A DNA stretch of 64,000 nucleotides from positions 434,001 to 498,000 of the forward strand of contig NZ_QPMM01000006.1 of NCBI RefSeq assembly GCF_003419895.1, in the 5' to 3' direction. Of the stretch, positions 7,428 to 16,593 are shown in pieces. Numbering within the stretch: position 1 is the stretch's first letter; every line of letters starts with the position of its first letter. The notes below the pieces were generated by a model. It was not told the origin of the DNA and made no database searches. It saw nothing but the letters and a program-made list of their open reading frames with translations. The DNA is from Chitinophaga silvatica. GTDB taxonomy: Bacteria > Bacteroidota > Bacteroidia > Chitinophagales > Chitinophagaceae. The position numbers and the translations under genes are program-made.

Positions 7428-8141
7428 TTAAAAAAAGTTTGTTGCTATAAATCCTCCAATGCTTTGCCACGGTTGTTCCATTCTCAGCTCGTAGGTAAGA
7501 AATACGATCAGATTAACCACAGACATAACAGCGAACGCAGTATAGTTATTTTTCCTTAATAGATCGTTTAGTAACAGCGCTACAGTAATTACAGTTATCA
7601 ACAATAAAACATAGGTAACCGACATTGGAAATGAAATATGAAAATAAATTGTAAGCGCCCGGCCCAGTCCAGGCCCAATCATCAAAACACCTGTACCAAT
7701 CATATAACGTAAATGATTGTACGTAAAACGACGATTGATGATCGCAAGACTATAAAACAGAGCGAAAGCGAGCATACTTAGTATAGGTAACACAATATCT
7801 CCTATTTTCACGCTATAGGGCAGAGGAGGTTCTGACCTGTTGAAGCCCATTTTTGCTAATAAAAATATAGAGATTACTACTAGTGGCGCAAGGAGAAAAC
7901 TCGACCGCCCGATTACTCTATGAAGTGATAGCTTACCAAAACGGATGAGAAGCGGCTGGATGATCAGCATGATCATCCATGCCAACATTATAACTCCATG
8001 GAAATGTTGTATAAATTTAAATCCTTTAAAAGAAGGAAAGAAAATAAGATAAGTATTGTAAAAACCCCAGGTAAGCACAACCAGTATAAGTACAAATAAC
8101 ATACTTATACGGCTGTAAGGTATAGCGGTATTTGATTTCAT
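7428..8141 (-). CDS. Multi-pass integral membrane protein (DUF2306-like)
   Basis: 237 aa with about seven predicted transmembrane helices. The segment FHGVIMLAWMIMLIIQPLLIRF - GKLSLHRVIGRSSF (helices 2-3 and the connecting loop) carries conserved His residues. This is reminiscent of DUF2306/cytochrome b561-like membrane proteins, where such His may bind haem, but haem binding is only an inference. It is encoded 4 bp after a small secreted Lys-rich protein on the same strand, so the two form an operon. The function is unknown. Confidence 0.7.
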   Translation of the reverse strand: MKSNTAIPYSRISMLFVLILVVLTWGFYNTYLIFFPSFKGFKFIQHFHGVIMLAWMIMLIIQPLLIRFGKLSLHRVIGRSSFLLAPLVVISIFLLAKMGFNRSEPPLPYSVKIGDIVLPILSMLAFALFYSLAIINRRFTYNHLRYMIGTGVLMIGPGLGRALTIYFHISFPMSVTYVLLLITVITVALLLNDLLRKNNYTAFAVMSVVNLIVFLTYELRMEQPWQSIGGFIATNFF

Positions 8142-8145
8142 TTTA

Positions 8146-8397
8146 TTACATTGTTTTTTTCTTTTTGTTATTTTGCTTGTTCTTATTCTTATCCGGAGCT
8201 ACAGGAGGCAAAGGCTGTGGATTTAGTTCAACTTCAGATGCTTTCGATACTTTTGATTGCTTGTCACCTCCCTTCCGTTCAATCTGACGACTCGATGAAT
8301 CCTGTGCTGTTGATTTATATTTTTTAATTGTTTGGGCAGATGACCAGCTAAAAACAAATACTGTCATTAACATCAATAAACAAATCGCCTTTTTCAT
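8146..8397 (-). CDS. Small secreted Lys-rich protein with ELNPQPLPP motif
   Basis: 83 aa. A clear Sec signal peptide (MKKAICLLMLMTVFVFSWSSAQ) is cleaved after SSAQ. The mature part is short, charged and low in complexity: a KGGDKQSKVSK segment, then ELNPQPLPPVAPD, and a strongly basic tail (KNKNKQNNKKKKTM). The NPQPLPP string recurs in many uncharacterised bacterial proteins. It is first in a two-gene operon with the membrane protein. It may be a periplasmic or surface-associated basic peptide; no enzymatic role is visible. Confidence 0.65.
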   Translation of the reverse strand: MKKAICLLMLMTVFVFSWSSAQTIKKYKSTAQDSSSRQIERKGGDKQSKVSKASEVELNPQPLPPVAPDKNKNKQNNKKKKTM

Positions 8398-8766
8398 AAA
8401 ATTTTATAATTTAAATGATTACATATAATTGAAATAATGTGAAAAATATATACTGAAAGATGTTGATTAGAAAACAAAATTTATGTAACGATTTGATCTG
8501 CTGAATTTTTATGGAGCTATAGTGATCTTTGATTTGTTCTGATTTTTGGGGCCAAACCACACAGGGGTCTTTTTACAAAGATCTGCTTTTTATCTGGTAG
8601 GTTAGTGGTAAATAATAGACTTTTTTTCAAGGTTCCCAATTAAATAAAAAACCAGAAATAGGTTGCTCTGGATGTTGAGATTCCCATTCCTGGTTTATTA
8701 GATCAATGCCTATAAGTGACTAAAGAAATATAGGCCTTCGACTGCTATATACCGTCATTACAATGT
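8398..8766. other. Intergenic region before the ankyrin gene's 3' end
   Basis: About 370 bp, AT-rich. It contains spaced complementary hexamers AACCAG (8650-8655) and CTGGTT (about 8690-8695) near the end of the ankyrin gene, a weak candidate hairpin. No gene or consensus promoter was recognised. Confidence 0.35.
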
Positions 8767-9816
8767 TTATCGTTTATATTCCATCTTTGGAAGTTTTATT
8801 GGCATTGGGTTTTCTATTACCCATTTTACTCCAAGTTCACATAGTCTGGCAGAGTTGCCTGCTTTTCGTTTAATTGCTGCTACTATTTCTTCAGCTTCGG
8901 CCAGTTCTTTAGCAGGAAGTTGTTTTCCTTGCCTTAAAAATGAAAGAAAAGCATCAGCCATTTTTTTATAATCACTATCCCAGTTTACTCCTCCATTGTC
9001 TTCCAATTCATATGCAATTTTCCCTGAGATTCTGGTAACTTCGCCTTGCATAGTTTCAGTAGCACCACTGGAAGGAACCAAGAGTTCCCAAAGTTCCTGA
9101 TGCTGATCCTGCCAGGCTTCTTTTTTTATTGTAATTAAAGACTTGCCGTCATGCATAATACGTTTGGGAACTGGGCTCACTTCAAAAAGTTTGTATAACT
9201 CCTCCAGTGCATTACTTACTTCATCAACATCAGCCTTATTAAAATTAGCTCTGTGGAATTCAAATCGGCTGCCGATTTCTATAACAGATTCCTGCATTTG
9301 GGAAGTAATTCGAATTCCGGTATTCAGATATATTTGAGCCAGTTTAACGGTATTGGCAATATCTATATTGCTACAAGTCTTCAGTGCTTGATCTAAGGGA
9401 GTATGTTTATCTGAATTTAGAGTATCTGGTTTTGCACCATGAGCCAGCAGAAGTTTCGTGTTTTCAACGTTATGAGAATCTGCGGCGGCATGTAATGGAG
9501 TACCCACAGAACTACCGCCATTATTGACATCTGCTCCTAATTCCAATAAGCTTTCTATATTACCAAAGTAACTACGGGAACGATTGTGAAGAGCAGTATT
9601 GCCCCAGGTATCTGTAGCTTCTAAGTTTGCACCTTGTTCCACTAACCATTTTGCGAGAGAATGTGGACAATTATCATATGCCAATGCTGTTTGTTTTCCA
9701 TAGCCTCCACGTGCATCTATTTCACATTTATTAAAAACCTCTTTCAGCTCCTGAAGGTCGCCTTTACTAAGAAGCTCCTCGAAATCTTTGGGCAGTGTTA
9801 TTTTTTTCTTTGCCAT
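8767..9816 (-). CDS. Ankyrin-repeat protein
   Basis: 349 aa, cytoplasmic. Residues about 40-150 form three to four ankyrin repeats: KQTALAYDNCPHSLAKWLVEQGANLEA, WGNTALHNRS...LLELGADVNN, VGTPLHAAADSHNVENTKLLLAHGAKPD, and KHTPLDQAL. Residues about 180-349 are a helical C-terminal region of no known family, with a conserved-looking LAEAEEIVAAIKRKAGNSARL segment. Ankyrin repeats mediate protein binding. The gene is monocistronic and divergent from a DUF4760-like gene, with a perfect 22-bp inverted repeat in the shared upstream region. The partner and role are unknown. Confidence 0.88.
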   Translation of the reverse strand: MAKKKITLPKDFEELLSKGDLQELKEVFNKCEIDARGGYGKQTALAYDNCPHSLAKWLVEQGANLEATDTWGNTALHNRSRSYFGNIESLLELGADVNNGGSSVGTPLHAAADSHNVENTKLLLAHGAKPDTLNSDKHTPLDQALKTCSNIDIANTVKLAQIYLNTGIRITSQMQESVIEIGSRFEFHRANFNKADVDEVSNALEELYKLFEVSPVPKRIMHDGKSLITIKKEAWQDQHQELWELLVPSSGATETMQGEVTRISGKIAYELEDNGGVNWDSDYKKMADAFLSFLRQGKQLPAKELAEAEEIVAAIKRKAGNSARLCELGVKWVIENPMPIKLPKMEYKR

Positions 9817-10201
9817 ATTAAAATGTCTGTTCCCGAAAAATAATTGTTTTAAATAGTAATAAAAAGAAAACTAGAGCATTTATATAATGCATAATATAAT
9901 CTTAATTTGATGCGGTGAGGATTATTATTTGATCCATCAATTAATCATTACAAATGATTAATTGATGGATCAAAACGAAATATAGAATATTCGCAATCTG
10001 CAATCATATTTAAATGATGTATTTGAGCTCTGGTTTATCAAAACTAAATAGTATCTTTAATAGCGAAGTTAATCCCTTAACTTCTTGATATTAGATGACT
10101 ATGCGTACAAAGAGTAATGCAATATATTCTTATCAGTTATAAATTTCCCCAGTAACGAGAATTCAATATCATTTATTCAAATACTTACTAGTTTTTACGT
10201 T
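9817..10201. other. Divergent intergenic region with a 22-bp inverted repeat
   Basis: 385 bp between two divergent genes. It has no ORF of note. Its most striking content is the perfect inverted repeat at 9928-9974. The rest is AT-rich, with no clear TAnnTTTG box close to either start codon. Confidence 0.5.
9928..9974. repeat. Perfect 22-bp inverted repeat with 3-nt loop
   Basis: Arm one (9928-9949) starts TTTGATCCATCAATT and arm two (9953-9974) is its exact reverse complement; the 3-nt loop is ACA. It sits between divergent promoters, not after a gene, so it is not a normal terminator. It could be an operator, a very strong hairpin in a leader RNA, or a remnant of an element. Confidence 0.9.
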
Positions 10202-10885
10202 ATGAGCTCAGTAAATAAAGTTACCCCAAGGTGGTATGAGAAAATAGGCCCATGGGTGCTCAAGAATCGTTATATCATTTGTGCATTTGTAATATTTGCA
10301 ATTGCGATATTGGGATGTTATGTATATTTCTCTTGTAAGTGGATAGCAAAAGATACCTTTCAAATTTGTACAAGTCTATTGCTTACAATCACTCTTTTTT
10401 TTACTGCTCTGAACTATGAATTTTCTGCATCCAAAACCATAAATGATTATAAAACAGCAAAGGATATTTTGACTTTTAATACTGCTAATGAATGGCACAA
10501 GGCCCCGCTCAGAGATTATCAGAAAACAAGCATAGACTTTGAAAATAGGTTTATGGCTATGGCTGAGAGGTCTGTTGAGGCTTTTGATAAATACTTTGAA
10601 GGTGAACAGGAATTCAGAGCCTCTCTAAAAGGAATTTTTAACTTTTTTGAAAGTACTTCAGTAGGAGTACATAAGGGATTAATAGACAAACAATTCATAT
10701 TTGAATTTTTCTCTTATATATTTGAAATATATTATGTTGATTATTATTATTTTATCCAATATTATAGAAGAAAAAGAAACAGAGACACTATTTGGATAAA
10801 TTTTACTAATTTAGCAGAGGAGTGGTGGCCAAATCTCCAATCTGAGGTTGAAGTAGGCGTAAAAAAATCGACAATTATTTCTTAA
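10202..10885 (+). CDS. DUF4760-like membrane protein
   Basis: 227 aa with two N-terminal transmembrane helices (about residues 22-45 and 52-70; a hydrophobic hairpin, then a short cytoplasmic segment). The long C-terminal region resembles DUF4760 proteins: ILTFNTANEWHKAPLRD, FNFFESTSVGVHKGLID, then a Tyr/Phe-rich stretch and FTNLAEEWWPN. The family's function is unknown; its members are small membrane-anchored proteins. Here it is a single gene followed by a clean terminator. Its base composition is AT-rich, like that of the nearby accessory genes. Confidence 0.65.
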   Translation: MSSVNKVTPRWYEKIGPWVLKNRYIICAFVIFAIAILGCYVYFSCKWIAKDTFQICTSLLLTITLFFTALNYEFSASKTINDYKTAKDILTFNTANEWHKAPLRDYQKTSIDFENRFMAMAERSVEAFDKYFEGEQEFRASLKGIFNFFESTSVGVHKGLIDKQFIFEFFSYIFEIYYVDYYYFIQYYRRKRNRDTIWINFTNLAEEWWPNLQSEVEVGVKKSTIIS

Positions 10886-10957
10886 TTTATTCAATTAAAT
10901 TAATATGACTGTAGGTGATAAAATATAAAAATTGTTATCATTTCAGATAAATTCTTT

Positions 10958-10996
10958 AAGGCAAGAATTGGGAACACCAATTCTTGCCTTTTTTAC
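10958..10996 (+). terminator. Terminator of the DUF4760-like gene
   Basis: A perfect 14-bp stem, AAGGCAAGAATTGG (10958-10971) / CCAATTCTTGCCTT (10977-10990), has a 5-nt loop and six T residues after it. Confidence 0.9.
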
Positions 10997-11062
10997 TATT
11001 GTTTTGAAAACATGCGTATTATTTCATCCAATTGAAATTTGAATCGGCCAAAGAATCGCCCT

Positions 11063-11785
11063 ATGAATTCAATATTATACTTTGTAATAGCCATACTAAT
11101 TATTGTCTTCTACCTATGGCCCATTAAACGTAAACAATCAAAAAATGATCAACCTTCAATAACCATTCAATCCAATAAAGAGGCTACAGAATTCATAAAC
11201 CGACTTGCCGAGCTTGGATATTTCAAATATGCAGATCCAAAAGATGTGGATTCTCTTAAAAAGAATATGATTGAAGAGTATGATCCGGCAGGTGAATTTC
11301 CAATGATCTGGGATGATGTACTGCCGCGTGCTAAAGATTACAGATATTACTTCTGCGATAATGAAGATCTTTTTGAACATGGTGGGTTCATTAGTATGCT
11401 TAATGATTTGAAACCAATATTTGCAAAAATTGGATTAACCATTGAAGTAAATGATCACTATGAATGTTACAACCAAATTTCTTTGTCTTCAGATCAAACA
11501 ATTACAATTAATAGGGTAAAATATACCGTCTTTAAAGGATTTAAAGGGTATGGTTGGAATGAAGCAGTACAACGATTTGTAGAGATTATAAATGATCAGT
11601 TAGCACAACAAAATAAAGAAGATCGTTTATATCCTGTAGGTGGAGGAAATGATGGGAAAATAATATTACTATCGGACGAGCAGTTTAAGTATATCGACAG
11701 CGTTTACACCAATCCTAAAGTTAAACCTTTACAAGTTAAGGATTGGTGCAATGCCATGGACGTAAAATACATGGAGGTAAAGTAA
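11063..11785 (+). CDS. Hypothetical membrane-anchored protein
   Basis: 240 aa from the ATG at 11063. An upstream in-frame TTG at 11039 would add eight residues, but the ATG places the membrane anchor (NSILYFVIAILIIVFYLW) directly at the N-terminus, so it is preferred. The rest is an acidic, mixed alpha/beta extracytoplasmic or cytoplasmic domain with a GYGWNEAVQRFVEIIND helix and YPVGGGNDGKIILLSDEQF. No family was recognised. Its stop codon abuts that of the convergent lipoprotein gene at 11786, with no room for a separate terminator. Confidence 0.65.
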   Translation: MNSILYFVIAILIIVFYLWPIKRKQSKNDQPSITIQSNKEATEFINRLAELGYFKYADPKDVDSLKKNMIEEYDPAGEFPMIWDDVLPRAKDYRYYFCDNEDLFEHGGFISMLNDLKPIFAKIGLTIEVNDHYECYNQISLSSDQTITINRVKYTVFKGFKGYGWNEAVQRFVEIINDQLAQQNKEDRLYPVGGGNDGKIILLSDEQFKYIDSVYTNPKVKPLQVKDWCNAMDVKYMEVK

Positions 11786-12502
11786 TTACGGACGTTTAGT
11801 TTTTTGAAAATTATCAACAAATTCCGCCAGGTCGAGTAACGGTAATAAGTCTTTCAGCTCTTCTTTTTTTGTTGGTGTATTCTGCAAATCGAAATGTCGA
11901 ACCTTCATAACACAATCGTACTCGCCTAAAATATTGTCTACAAGCAGGAGGCTCGAATATGCTGCCTGGTTATAGTTTTCTTCAGTGATGTTATTAGCAT
12001 AGATAATAAGGTCGAGTGTATCGCCTGTAATGATCGGGTAGAATTTCATGTTGTCCGGGCTCAGTTTTGTACCCTTCACCTCAAAATTCATCCCTTTAAC
12101 TTTTTCTATTGGTATTCTTTGCCTGAATGCTACAAAGGTCCAGCCGTTAATTTTAGGGGCACTTTCTACTATTTTCTGAACAACAGGAAATAAGTCTCTA
12201 TTACCATCTGCTGAAATTGTTACATTAATGGTGTTATTGGCAGGTGGCTCAAATTCAATTGCCAGGCCACCTTCGATGTTTTCTGCACTATCAAGAACCT
12301 GCCCCAGATATTTGTCGGGATTGCGCTGGAAATTTCGTAGTTCCTTTTCATTTGATTCAAACCATTTCCAAAATTTATCAATGGCACCCTGGTGCTTATC
12401 AATTACACTAGTTGGCTGAAGTTTTACGGTTGATGTTACCTGAGAATTACAAGCAACAAAAAACAATGTGAGTATTGCTAAAGTGAATATATTTCTTATC
12501 AT
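11786..12502 (-). CDS. Hypothetical lipoprotein
   Basis: 238 aa. It has an N-terminal lipoprotein signal peptide with lipobox FFVAC (Cys about residue 18: ILTLFFVACNSQ), so it is likely lipid-anchored. Visible parts are KFWKWFESNEKELRNFQRNPDKYLGQVLDSAE, a strand GGLAIEFEPPANNTINVTIS, and KINGWTFVAFRQRIP. Several Bacteroidota and Myxococcus proteins share such a layout, but no function is assigned. It lies head-to-head (stop to stop, no spacer) with the preceding gene. It is monocistronic. Confidence 0.65.
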   Translation of the reverse strand: MIRNIFTLAILTLFFVACNSQVTSTVKLQPTSVIDKHQGAIDKFWKWFESNEKELRNFQRNPDKYLGQVLDSAENIEGGLAIEFEPPANNTINVTISADGNRDLFPVVQKIVESAPKINGWTFVAFRQRIPIEKVKGMNFEVKGTKLSPDNMKFYPIITGDTLDLIIYANNITEENYNQAAYSSLLLVDNILGEYDCVMKVRHFDLQNTPTKKEELKDLLPLLDLAEFVDNFQKTKRP

Positions 12503-12642
12503 TAGATTTATTGGTCTCCTTCATTTAACCATTCCCAATCGATTTTTTTCTAAATCAGGGATTCTGTCATATTTGTGGTCAACTAAAGTAAGAATTATTA
12601 TTTTATCAATTACCTAAGATCAGGGCTCGATAATCAGGCAAC

Positions 12643-12682
12643 AAAAAAGCCAGGATAGTAGAACACCATCCTGGCTTTTTCA
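12643..12682 (-). terminator. Terminator of the restriction-modification operon
   Basis: A 13-bp stem (12644-12656 with 12668-12680, containing AGCCAGGAT / ATCCTGGCT) with A and T tails on both sides lies 12 bp beyond the stop codon of the C5 methyltransferase on the minus strand. Confidence 0.88.
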
Positions 12683-12693
12683 GTTTAAAACCT

Positions 12694-13794
12694 TTATTTA
12701 TTAGAAGATAAAAACAGCTTAAAATAGTCAGCCCACGCCTTTCCCAGCATTGGCGGTACTGCATTTCCAATCTGAACATAATAATTACGTTTGTTGGAAG
12801 AAAGCACTTCAAAATCATCAGGAAAAGATTGAATTCTAAGGCCCTCTCTTAAGCTAATCAGTCTTTCTGTTTTATAATGAATATTACAACCTACATTAAG
12901 TCTGTTGAAATGTGTATTTAGCGTATATGAAGGCTTATCTTCACTTAAACGGCCATATGTGGTAGTACGGCCTCCTGTTTTCTTGAAGTTTAAAATCCTT
13001 TTGGTTGCCACACTATCAGGTACATTTACATAGTTGCCACCCGGAGGTATATGACTAATCAGTTCTTTATCCTTGGCACTGGCGTATGGGGTAACATGAA
13101 GGGAATAGCTATCTGTAGTGGCAAGCCGCATTAATTTCTGATATTCCGAAACCGGGCTTTGAATATACTTACAAACACCTGTTTCTGAAGTTTCCGATAA
13201 ATCTGATAATGCATCATATGCACTTACCCAACCTGGCAGTTTTTCGCCTTCTTCCGAATTGGTAGGAACTGGTTTTTCAATAGTTTTCCCAATCTTATTA
13301 CCTACAATAAAAACCCTTTGCCTTCTTTGTGGTACACCATAATCTGCTGCATTCAGCTTATTTACTGTAATGCTGTAACCCAATTGTTCAAAAGCTTTTA
13401 CCAGATTGTCAATTACTCTGGTGCCATCAGGATTTTTAGCCGATGAAATGCCTGTAACATTCTCAAACAGAAATATTTTCGGATTTACATGCTCCAGTAC
13501 TTTCAGGTACGACCAAACAAGATTGGATCTTTCATCTTTCGGATCGCGTTTCCCTACTAAAGAAAAAGACTGGCAGGGAGGCCCTCCAATCATTACATCT
13601 GCCTGTGGAATACTATTTACATCTACAGTGTTGATATCTCCATGTACGATATGATCACCAATATTTTTCTTATAAGTTTCACAGGCATCCTTGAGGAAAT
13701 CATTAGCCCAGATAATATCGTATCCGGCCTGTTTGAAGCCCAGATCCAAACCTCCACATCCTGCAAATAAACTTACTACTTTTATCGTATTCAT
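12694..13794 (-). CDS. DNA (cytosine-5) methyltransferase
   Basis: 366 aa with the ordered C5-methyltransferase motifs. Motif I is FAGCGGLDLG (residues 10-19), the AdoMet site; motif IV is GGPPCQSFS with catalytic Cys at about 74. Motif VI is ENV in LFENVTG, motif VIII is PQRRQRVFIVG, and motif X is VQIGNAVPPMLGKAW near the end. It makes 5-methylcytosine in DNA. Its start overlaps the stop of the nuclease-methylase gene by 4 bp, so it is the last gene of a three-gene restriction-modification operon. The target site cannot be read from the sequence. Confidence 0.95.
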   Translation of the reverse strand: MNTIKVVSLFAGCGGLDLGFKQAGYDIIWANDFLKDACETYKKNIGDHIVHGDINTVDVNSIPQADVMIGGPPCQSFSLVGKRDPKDERSNLVWSYLKVLEHVNPKIFLFENVTGISSAKNPDGTRVIDNLVKAFEQLGYSITVNKLNAADYGVPQRRQRVFIVGNKIGKTIEKPVPTNSEEGEKLPGWVSAYDALSDLSETSETGVCKYIQSPVSEYQKLMRLATTDSYSLHVTPYASAKDKELISHIPPGGNYVNVPDSVATKRILNFKKTGGRTTTYGRLSEDKPSYTLNTHFNRLNVGCNIHYKTERLISLREGLRIQSFPDDFEVLSSNKRNYYVQIGNAVPPMLGKAWADYFKLFLSSNK

Positions 13795-16592
13795 ATTCTT
13801 CTATCCTCTACTAAATCTGCTAAGAATAATTCAAAATAATCTACCATTTCTTCCACAGTTCTAAAACCAAGATGATCACGAGAAAATATAATGCTTCCTA
13901 TAGCAATATCAAGGTTTCTTCTTGGGGTATTAGTTCCTTCATCACCACTAAATTCAATATTTGCCGCATTCAGACTAAGAAATTCGTTAACAACATTATC
14001 AATTTCTGATTGCGTGATACTCGATAAATCCGGAATCCTGAATCGCTTGATCTGAAAACCTTCGAGCTTGCGAAGACCCTCCTGGTTACTAGCATTTAAT
14101 TCGAACTGAATCTGCCCAAATACTGAAAGTAAAAACGAAGATACAAATTGATATTGCAATTCATCATTTACATTCACATTATGATTCTGTAAATCGTTAC
14201 AATAAAAGAAATTGCTCGACAGGGTTATATTCACGGCATGTGGATTATAATAAACAACATGCTTGGTTCTGTCGGCCCGCGGTATTAGTATCTTTGGTAT
14301 TAGGGTATTGTTAAATGCACTATTAACTACCTTCTTCCAGGTTGGTTCGGTAAACTCTGTTATACAATCATTGTAGAACTCCACGAACGCCGAATTACCC
14401 TGCAGGTGTGGCAATAAGCCATAAGGTTGAGTGTCGTCGAATTTCCCCGGAAAATGAAATGCTTCATCAATACTAAGGTCGTTTAAGGAGAGACTAAAAT
14501 TTCTCCTTACCATATTATTTTGAATACCGTGTCCTATTTGGCCATTCAGGGCAGTTGGCAGTGTAATTTCGGTTCTTGGTTGACTCGCCTGCGCGGTACC
14601 TGGCCGTTTACCATACCCTTTGTAGCTGGAAGTGCGATTATCTCTGGTTGGAAAAATAATAGTGGATGCACCATTGGATTCTGCATTTCCTCTGGCTATT
14701 ACCGAAAAATGATGATCTATATTTCTGAACAATGGCAGATTGTAAACATCTTCATACCTTCTGTCATTAATATAGTTCTTCCAATTATCGGCAGCATTGA
14801 GCGATGTTCTTGGTACTACGCTTAATTTGTAGGAGGCGGTAACGGTATCCTGCTGCGTGTTTAAGATCGACTTAACGCTTTCCGGATTTAATAAAATGTT
14901 TTCGTCAGCAATTTTGAGAAAGGAAATATTGGCCGAATTATTTCCATTTTTAAGGATCACAATGGCGGTAGTTACTGCAAAGTCCTGGAAATACTTACGG
15001 GGATAGGTAATAATAGCTTCGGCTTTATCTAAAAGAAAGGCTTTTAGATGCTCCCCATCCTTATTGTTCAGAAATTTAGCCATTAAAATGATGCCGGCTT
15101 TCCCATTGTTGTTGAGATAGTGCCATATATAATTTACAAAGTAAAAGTATAAATTCGGTTGCTGGGCATCAGATACAAAACAGTTGACACCCGTGGCCTG
15201 TATGGCATTTATCATGGCTGTTTTACGAGCGCCCGAAATGGAGGTTTTATGATTATCATTTCTGAGAAATGGTGAATTCATAAGCACCACATCATATTGT
15301 AAAGGCCTGCTATTTTGAAAGATATCCCCAATCTGGATGTTTGCCTGGGTTGTATTATTTACCTGGGTCAGGTTTTTAGTCAGAAGTCTGAAAGCTGCAA
15401 GCTGAGATAAAAACGGATCTATTTCAAGTCCGTCGACTTGCGACAATATTTCATTATGTGACTTAACTCTATTGGCTGTAGAAGCAATCAGGCTAATCTG
15501 ATCATATGCAGCATCCAATAAAGCCCCATCCCCACATCCCGGATCTAAAACCCTGGCGGTATCTGAGTCAATGCACAGTGCTGCCAGTAAGTTAGACAGT
15601 TCACTGTCCGACATTATTTTTCCTTCACTATGCATTTCATCTCTGTCATAAATTCCGGATGTCAGTAAATTGAAAAAGTAGGAAGGAGAATCGTTGTTGG
15701 CAACAGCATGGCTATTATAGTTGATAAGACACTGAATCAGATTCTTGAAATATTGTAACTGCTGATCGGTAAGATTATTAGGGAAAATGCGCTGATTTTG
15801 ACTGGGATGATCAGAGAAAATCTGACGAAAGTCCAGTTGCATTATCCTTGTGTAATTAGTACTCAATATCCTGATGAAGTCGGAAAGGCTGGTACCAGCA
15901 GTTGGGAAATTGCGGAAATATGCCGAATTAGGGCTATTCCTTTGTTGATAGTAGTCTTTCAGGTATGCATAAGCCAAGAGCCTGAAAAGCTCATACAATG
16001 GAAGCTCTGAATTTCCATGAAGAGTACTTTTTAGACCTATATAATTACTATGGAATGTTTCGATAATATGCTCCCAATTATTATCCCAGTCTGGATTGGT
16101 TCTGTTGAAAATAACAGGAAGTATTGTTTCAAAGGCATTTTGCAAACCAGCTACGGCGTCTGTTGCATCATGAGTAGCCGGATTGAATTTAGGATTCTGT
16201 ATTGGATTATTCCTTAAGACACAGGACATTAGTGGCCCGTTTCTATCGGCCAAGAGAATTAACCGCTCAATATTTGTAATACAGAAATATTTATGGTAGC
16301 CTACCGCCCAGTGCGGACCGGCATCTGTGACATAAGACCTTGTCTGGTTCTGGTAGCGTTGCGATTCAACATCTCTTTCGGTTCTCTTTACTTCGCAGAT
16401 AAAAATGTAATGATGGTTCGACTTTAATCTTATTGCAAAGTCGGGGGTAATGCTACTATTTGGGATAGAAGGATGATGAACAATTTCGGCAATGTTATTA
16501 TACCCCTTATTAACCAGCGCATTTTGCAGGGCTTGCTCAACAAGAGGATGGAAGTCTGCTACCTCGTCATAATTGTACCATAATTGTGGCAT
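13791..16592 (-). CDS. Type IIG-like restriction endonuclease / N6-adenine methyltransferase fusion
   Basis: 933 aa. Residues 41-70 hold a PD-(D/E)xK nuclease site: P50-D51, then E67-V-K69 (FICEVK). Residues about 320-600 form an N6-adenine methyltransferase with motif I VLDPGCGDGALL (about 347-358) and motif IV NSPF (about 438-441), where Ser replaces the first Pro of the usual NPPY/F. The C-terminal third is probably the target-recognition domain. Size and domain order match Eco57I-type bifunctional enzymes that cut away from an asymmetric site. It lies 1 bp after the separate methylase gene and overlaps the C5 methylase gene by 4 bp. Confidence 0.85.
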   Translation of the reverse strand: MPQLWYNYDEVADFHPLVEQALQNALVNKGYNNIAEIVHHPSIPNSSITPDFAIRLKSNHHYIFICEVKRTERDVESQRYQNQTRSYVTDAGPHWAVGYHKYFCITNIERLILLADRNGPLMSCVLRNNPIQNPKFNPATHDATDAVAGLQNAFETILPVIFNRTNPDWDNNWEHIIETFHSNYIGLKSTLHGNSELPLYELFRLLAYAYLKDYYQQRNSPNSAYFRNFPTAGTSLSDFIRILSTNYTRIMQLDFRQIFSDHPSQNQRIFPNNLTDQQLQYFKNLIQCLINYNSHAVANNDSPSYFFNLLTSGIYDRDEMHSEGKIMSDSELSNLLAALCIDSDTARVLDPGCGDGALLDAAYDQISLIASTANRVKSHNEILSQVDGLEIDPFLSQLAAFRLLTKNLTQVNNTTQANIQIGDIFQNSRPLQYDVVLMNSPFLRNDNHKTSISGARKTAMINAIQATGVNCFVSDAQQPNLYFYFVNYIWHYLNNNGKAGIILMAKFLNNKDGEHLKAFLLDKAEAIITYPRKYFQDFAVTTAIVILKNGNNSANISFLKIADENILLNPESVKSILNTQQDTVTASYKLSVVPRTSLNAADNWKNYINDRRYEDVYNLPLFRNIDHHFSVIARGNAESNGASTIIFPTRDNRTSSYKGYGKRPGTAQASQPRTEITLPTALNGQIGHGIQNNMVRRNFSLSLNDLSIDEAFHFPGKFDDTQPYGLLPHLQGNSAFVEFYNDCITEFTEPTWKKVVNSAFNNTLIPKILIPRADRTKHVVYYNPHAVNITLSSNFFYCNDLQNHNVNVNDELQYQFVSSFLLSVFGQIQFELNASNQEGLRKLEGFQIKRFRIPDLSSITQSEIDNVVNEFLSLNAANIEFSGDEGTNTPRRNLDIAIGSIIFSRDHLGFRTVEEMVDYFELFLADLVEDRRI

Positions 16593-16593
16593 A

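Noticed and set aside
12606..12818. 70-codon frame at the end of the C5 methylase gene
   Set aside because: It overlaps the methylase gene in another frame and runs through its terminator.
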